From contig NZ_JAAAUC010000010.1 in NCBI RefSeq assembly GCF_009908165.1, positions 1 through 64,000 on the forward strand: DNA of 64,000 nt. Reading direction: 5' to 3'. The number at the start of each line of letters is the position of its first letter. Positions within the stretch are counted from its first letter, which is position 1. Made by a program: the position numbers and the translations under genes. This stretch comes from Frigidibacter albus. GTDB taxonomy: Bacteria > Pseudomonadota > Alphaproteobacteria > Rhodobacterales > Rhodobacteraceae. The notes beneath the pieces are model-generated. The model was not told where the DNA came from. It saw nothing but the letters and a program-made list of their open reading frames with translations, and did no database searches. Positions 62,454 to 64,000 of the stretch are shown here, one piece after another.

Positions 62454-63349
62454 ACCCATTTCGCCATCGGGGGCAGGCTCATCAGCACGGCATTGGCGTC
62501 GTGCCCGGTTTCCAGCCCGAACTTGGTCCCGCGGTCATAGACGAGGTTGTACTCGGCATAAAGCCCGCGGTGGATCAGCTGCGCGTCCTTGTCGGCCTCG
62601 GTCCAGGGCGTATCGCGCCGCCGTTCGGTGATCGGTACGAAGGACGGCAGGAACGCCTCGCCCACTGCACGGGTGAAGGCGAAATCCGCCTCCCAGTCGC
62701 CGGTGTTCAGATCGTCGAAGAAGATGCCGCCCACGCCCCGCGCCCGGCCCCGGTGCGGCACGAAGAAATACTCGTCGGCCCAGGCCTTGTAGTGATCGTA
62801 GTAGCCCGGGTCATGCGCGTCGCAGGCCGCGGCCAGCACGGCATGGAAATCCGAGGTGTCCTCGGGGTATTCGATGCAGGGGTTCAGGTCGGCGCCGCCC
62901 CCGAACCACGAGGCATGGGGTGTCCAGAACATGCGGGTGTTCATGTGAACGGCGGGCGTGTGCGGGTTTTGCATATGCGCCACAAGGCTGATGCCACTGG
63001 CCCAGAAGCGCGGATCCTCGGCCATGCCGGGCACACCGCGCGCCGCCATCGCCTTTTGCGCCCGTTCCCCCAACTCGCCATGCACGGTCGAGATATTGAC
63101 GCCGACCTTCTCGAACACCCGCCCGCCGCGCATCACGCTCATCAGCCCGCCGCCGGCATCCGCGCCCTCGATCTGCGAGCGGCGGGTGGAGGTGACCTCG
63201 AACCGCCCCGCGGGCAGGCTGGCGAAGGGGCCGCCGGTCTGCGCATCCTCCAGCGCCTCGAACGCCGCGACGATGCGGTCGCGCAGCGTGCGGAACCAGG
63301 CCGCCGCCCGCTGCTTGCGCGCGCCGAAATCGTCTTGGATGCCGTCCAT
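62450..63349 (-). CDS. hemF: Oxygen-dependent coproporphyrinogen III oxidase
   Basis: This 299-residue enzyme converts coproporphyrinogen III to protoporphyrinogen IX with O2. The family motifs FWASGISLVAHMQNPHTPAV, HMNTRMFW, WFGGGADLNPC and GGIFFDDLN are present. ATG 63349 with GGAGGAAC upstream fits the usual N-terminus. It shows that haem synthesis here can run aerobically. Confidence 0.95.
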   Translation of the reverse strand: MDGIQDDFGARKQRAAAWFRTLRDRIVAAFEALEDAQTGGPFASLPAGRFEVTSTRRSQIEGADAGGGLMSVMRGGRVFEKVGVNISTVHGELGERAQKAMAARGVPGMAEDPRFWASGISLVAHMQNPHTPAVHMNTRMFWTPHASWFGGGADLNPCIEYPEDTSDFHAVLAAACDAHDPGYYDHYKAWADEYFFVPHRGRARGVGGIFFDDLNTGDWEADFAFTRAVGEAFLPSFVPITERRRDTPWTEADKDAQLIHRGLYAEYNLVYDRGTKFGLETGHDANAVLMSLPPMAKWV

Positions 63350-63429
63350 GTCGAAGTTCCTCCCCCGTCTTTGATCTTTCCTAGCATTTTCAGGCCCCGG
63401 GCGCCAAGGCCGCCTCACTTCAATGGCAT

Positions 63430-63457
63430 TTGAGTTCCGGGGCCCGGGTTCTATAAT
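63430..63457 (+). promoter_or_regulatory. Near-consensus sigma-70 promoter for the lipoprotein gene
   Basis: TTGAGT (-35, 63430-63435), a 16-base spacer, and a perfect TATAAT (-10, 63452-63457). It faces the lipoprotein gene, whose start is 50 bases further on. Such a consensus match is rare in this GC-rich sequence and suggests strong expression. Confidence 0.75.
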
Positions 63458-63507
63458 CGCCGCAGCGTCGGCCCGGCCCCCTGCCGACGGCGCCCGGAGC
63501 CAAGGCC

Positions 63508-63933
63508 ATGATGCAGCGCAGCCCAGTCGTTTCCACCCCTACCTTCGCCGCAGGCCGCATCGGCGCGCTGCTGGCTCTGCTGGCACTGGCGGGTTGCGCG
63601 GCCCAGCCGGCCCCCTGCAGCAGCACCGCCGCCCGCGATCTGCGCACGCTTGACACGCTGATCGCCGAAAGCCAGCAGAACCTCGCCCGCGGCTACGCCA
63701 TCGGCAGCAGCACCGGGCGCGGCAATACCAGCGTCAATTTCTGCATGGGCAATTCCACCGGCAATGTCGGGCTCAGCCTCTGCTCGGGCGGCAATGGCGC
63801 CCGCCGCTCTGGCCCCGTCGCCATAGACCTTGACGCCGAACGCGCAAAGCTGGAGTCCATGCTGCAGCAACGCCCGGTGCTGGCCAGCCGCGCCGCCGCC
63901 GATGCCGCTGCCTGCACATCCGCCCGGGGCTGA
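63508..63933 (+). CDS. Small lipoprotein of unknown function
   Basis: This 141-residue protein has a lipoprotein signal with lipobox LALAGC (Cys30). The mature part contains QPAPCSSTAARDLRTLDTLI, a Gly/Asn/Ser-rich stretch (about 66-95) with two further Cys, and an Ala-rich C-terminus with another Cys, so disulfides are likely in the periplasm. ATG 63508 and ATG 63511 are both possible. The next gene follows after 23 bases with its own signal peptide, suggesting an envelope-protein operon. Confidence 0.75.
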   Translation: MMQRSPVVSTPTFAAGRIGALLALLALAGCAAQPAPCSSTAARDLRTLDTLIAESQQNLARGYAIGSSTGRGNTSVNFCMGNSTGNVGLSLCSGGNGARRSGPVAIDLDAERAKLESMLQQRPVLASRAAADAAACTSARG

Positions 63934-63956
63934 CCCGGCGCGAGAGGAACCCCGCC

Positions 63957-64000
63957 ATGACCCACCCGCTGTCCCGCCTTGTCCTGACCCTGCCGCTGCT
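63957..64000 (+). CDS. Exported protein, N-terminal fragment cut by window edge
   Basis: ATG 63957, preceded by GAGAGGAAC, opens MTHPLSRLVLTLPL, the start of a likely signal peptide. Only 14 codons are visible. It follows the lipoprotein gene closely and may be in the same operon. Nothing can be said of the function. Confidence 0.6.
   Translation, partial: MTHPLSRLVLTLPL

Overview
The window is G+C-rich, densely packed DNA with many ATGA stop/start overlaps. It most likely comes from the chromosome of a Rhodobacterales alphaproteobacterium (Rhodobacter/Paracoccus relatives). The gene order dctS-dctR facing dctPQM, the hemC/hemE/hemF group, the SelD fusion beside selU, and the many TTT, TRAP and ABC uptake systems all fit that group. 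No ribosomal RNA, CRISPR array or phage was seen. One tRNA is present.

Layout. 0-4.8 kb is a metal-resistance patch: an IS3-type transposase start at the edge, a CsoR-like repressor remnant without its 5' end, a His-tailed MFS exporter, a DUF411 protein and a copper ATPase with an aberrant C-terminus. 4.8-11.5 kb is a protocatechuate operon (pcaD-C-H-G, a DUF849/BKACE gene, pcaB, an AEC carrier) with divergent pcaQ. 11.5-19.4 kb is a 3-dehydroshikimate/quinate-type operon (tctCBA, Gfo/Idh, AroE-like, QuiC) with a LysR gene. 19.5-22.8 kb is an overlapping iclR-flavoprotein-TIM-barrel operon. 22.8-28.6 kb holds dctRS and dctPQM. 28.7-35.6 kb has an HWE-type kinase and a second TTT transporter with a DapA-like lyase, a Gfo/Idh enzyme and a GntR regulator. 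35.7-38.6 kb is a signalling cluster (small protein, GAF-GGDEF, HWE kinase, receiver). 38.7-43 kb has a Met-type tRNA, an NDH-SelD fusion, selU, an L,D-transpeptidase and a DUF2892 protein. 43.4-49.1 kb is urtABCDE. 49.3-55.7 kb has a second copper ATPase and the ybbP/ybbA/tesA group. 55.7-60 kb has YceI, a TMADH-type flavoenzyme and a GlcD-type FAD enzyme. 60-64 kb has hemC, hemE, hemF, a coupled small gene and a lipoprotein.

How the parts work together. QuiC makes protocatechuate from 3-dehydroshikimate. The neighbouring transporters and dehydrogenases probably bring in and oxidise hydroaromatic acids. The pca enzymes then carry protocatechuate to 3-oxoadipate. pcaI, pcaJ and pcaF are absent here, and the BKACE enzyme in the operon could split 3-oxoadipate with acetyl-CoA directly. 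Four uptake systems (tct1, dct, tct2, urt) each carry a strong stem-loop 12-20 bases after the binding-protein gene, which suggests a shared way of keeping binding-protein mRNA in excess over the membrane subunits.
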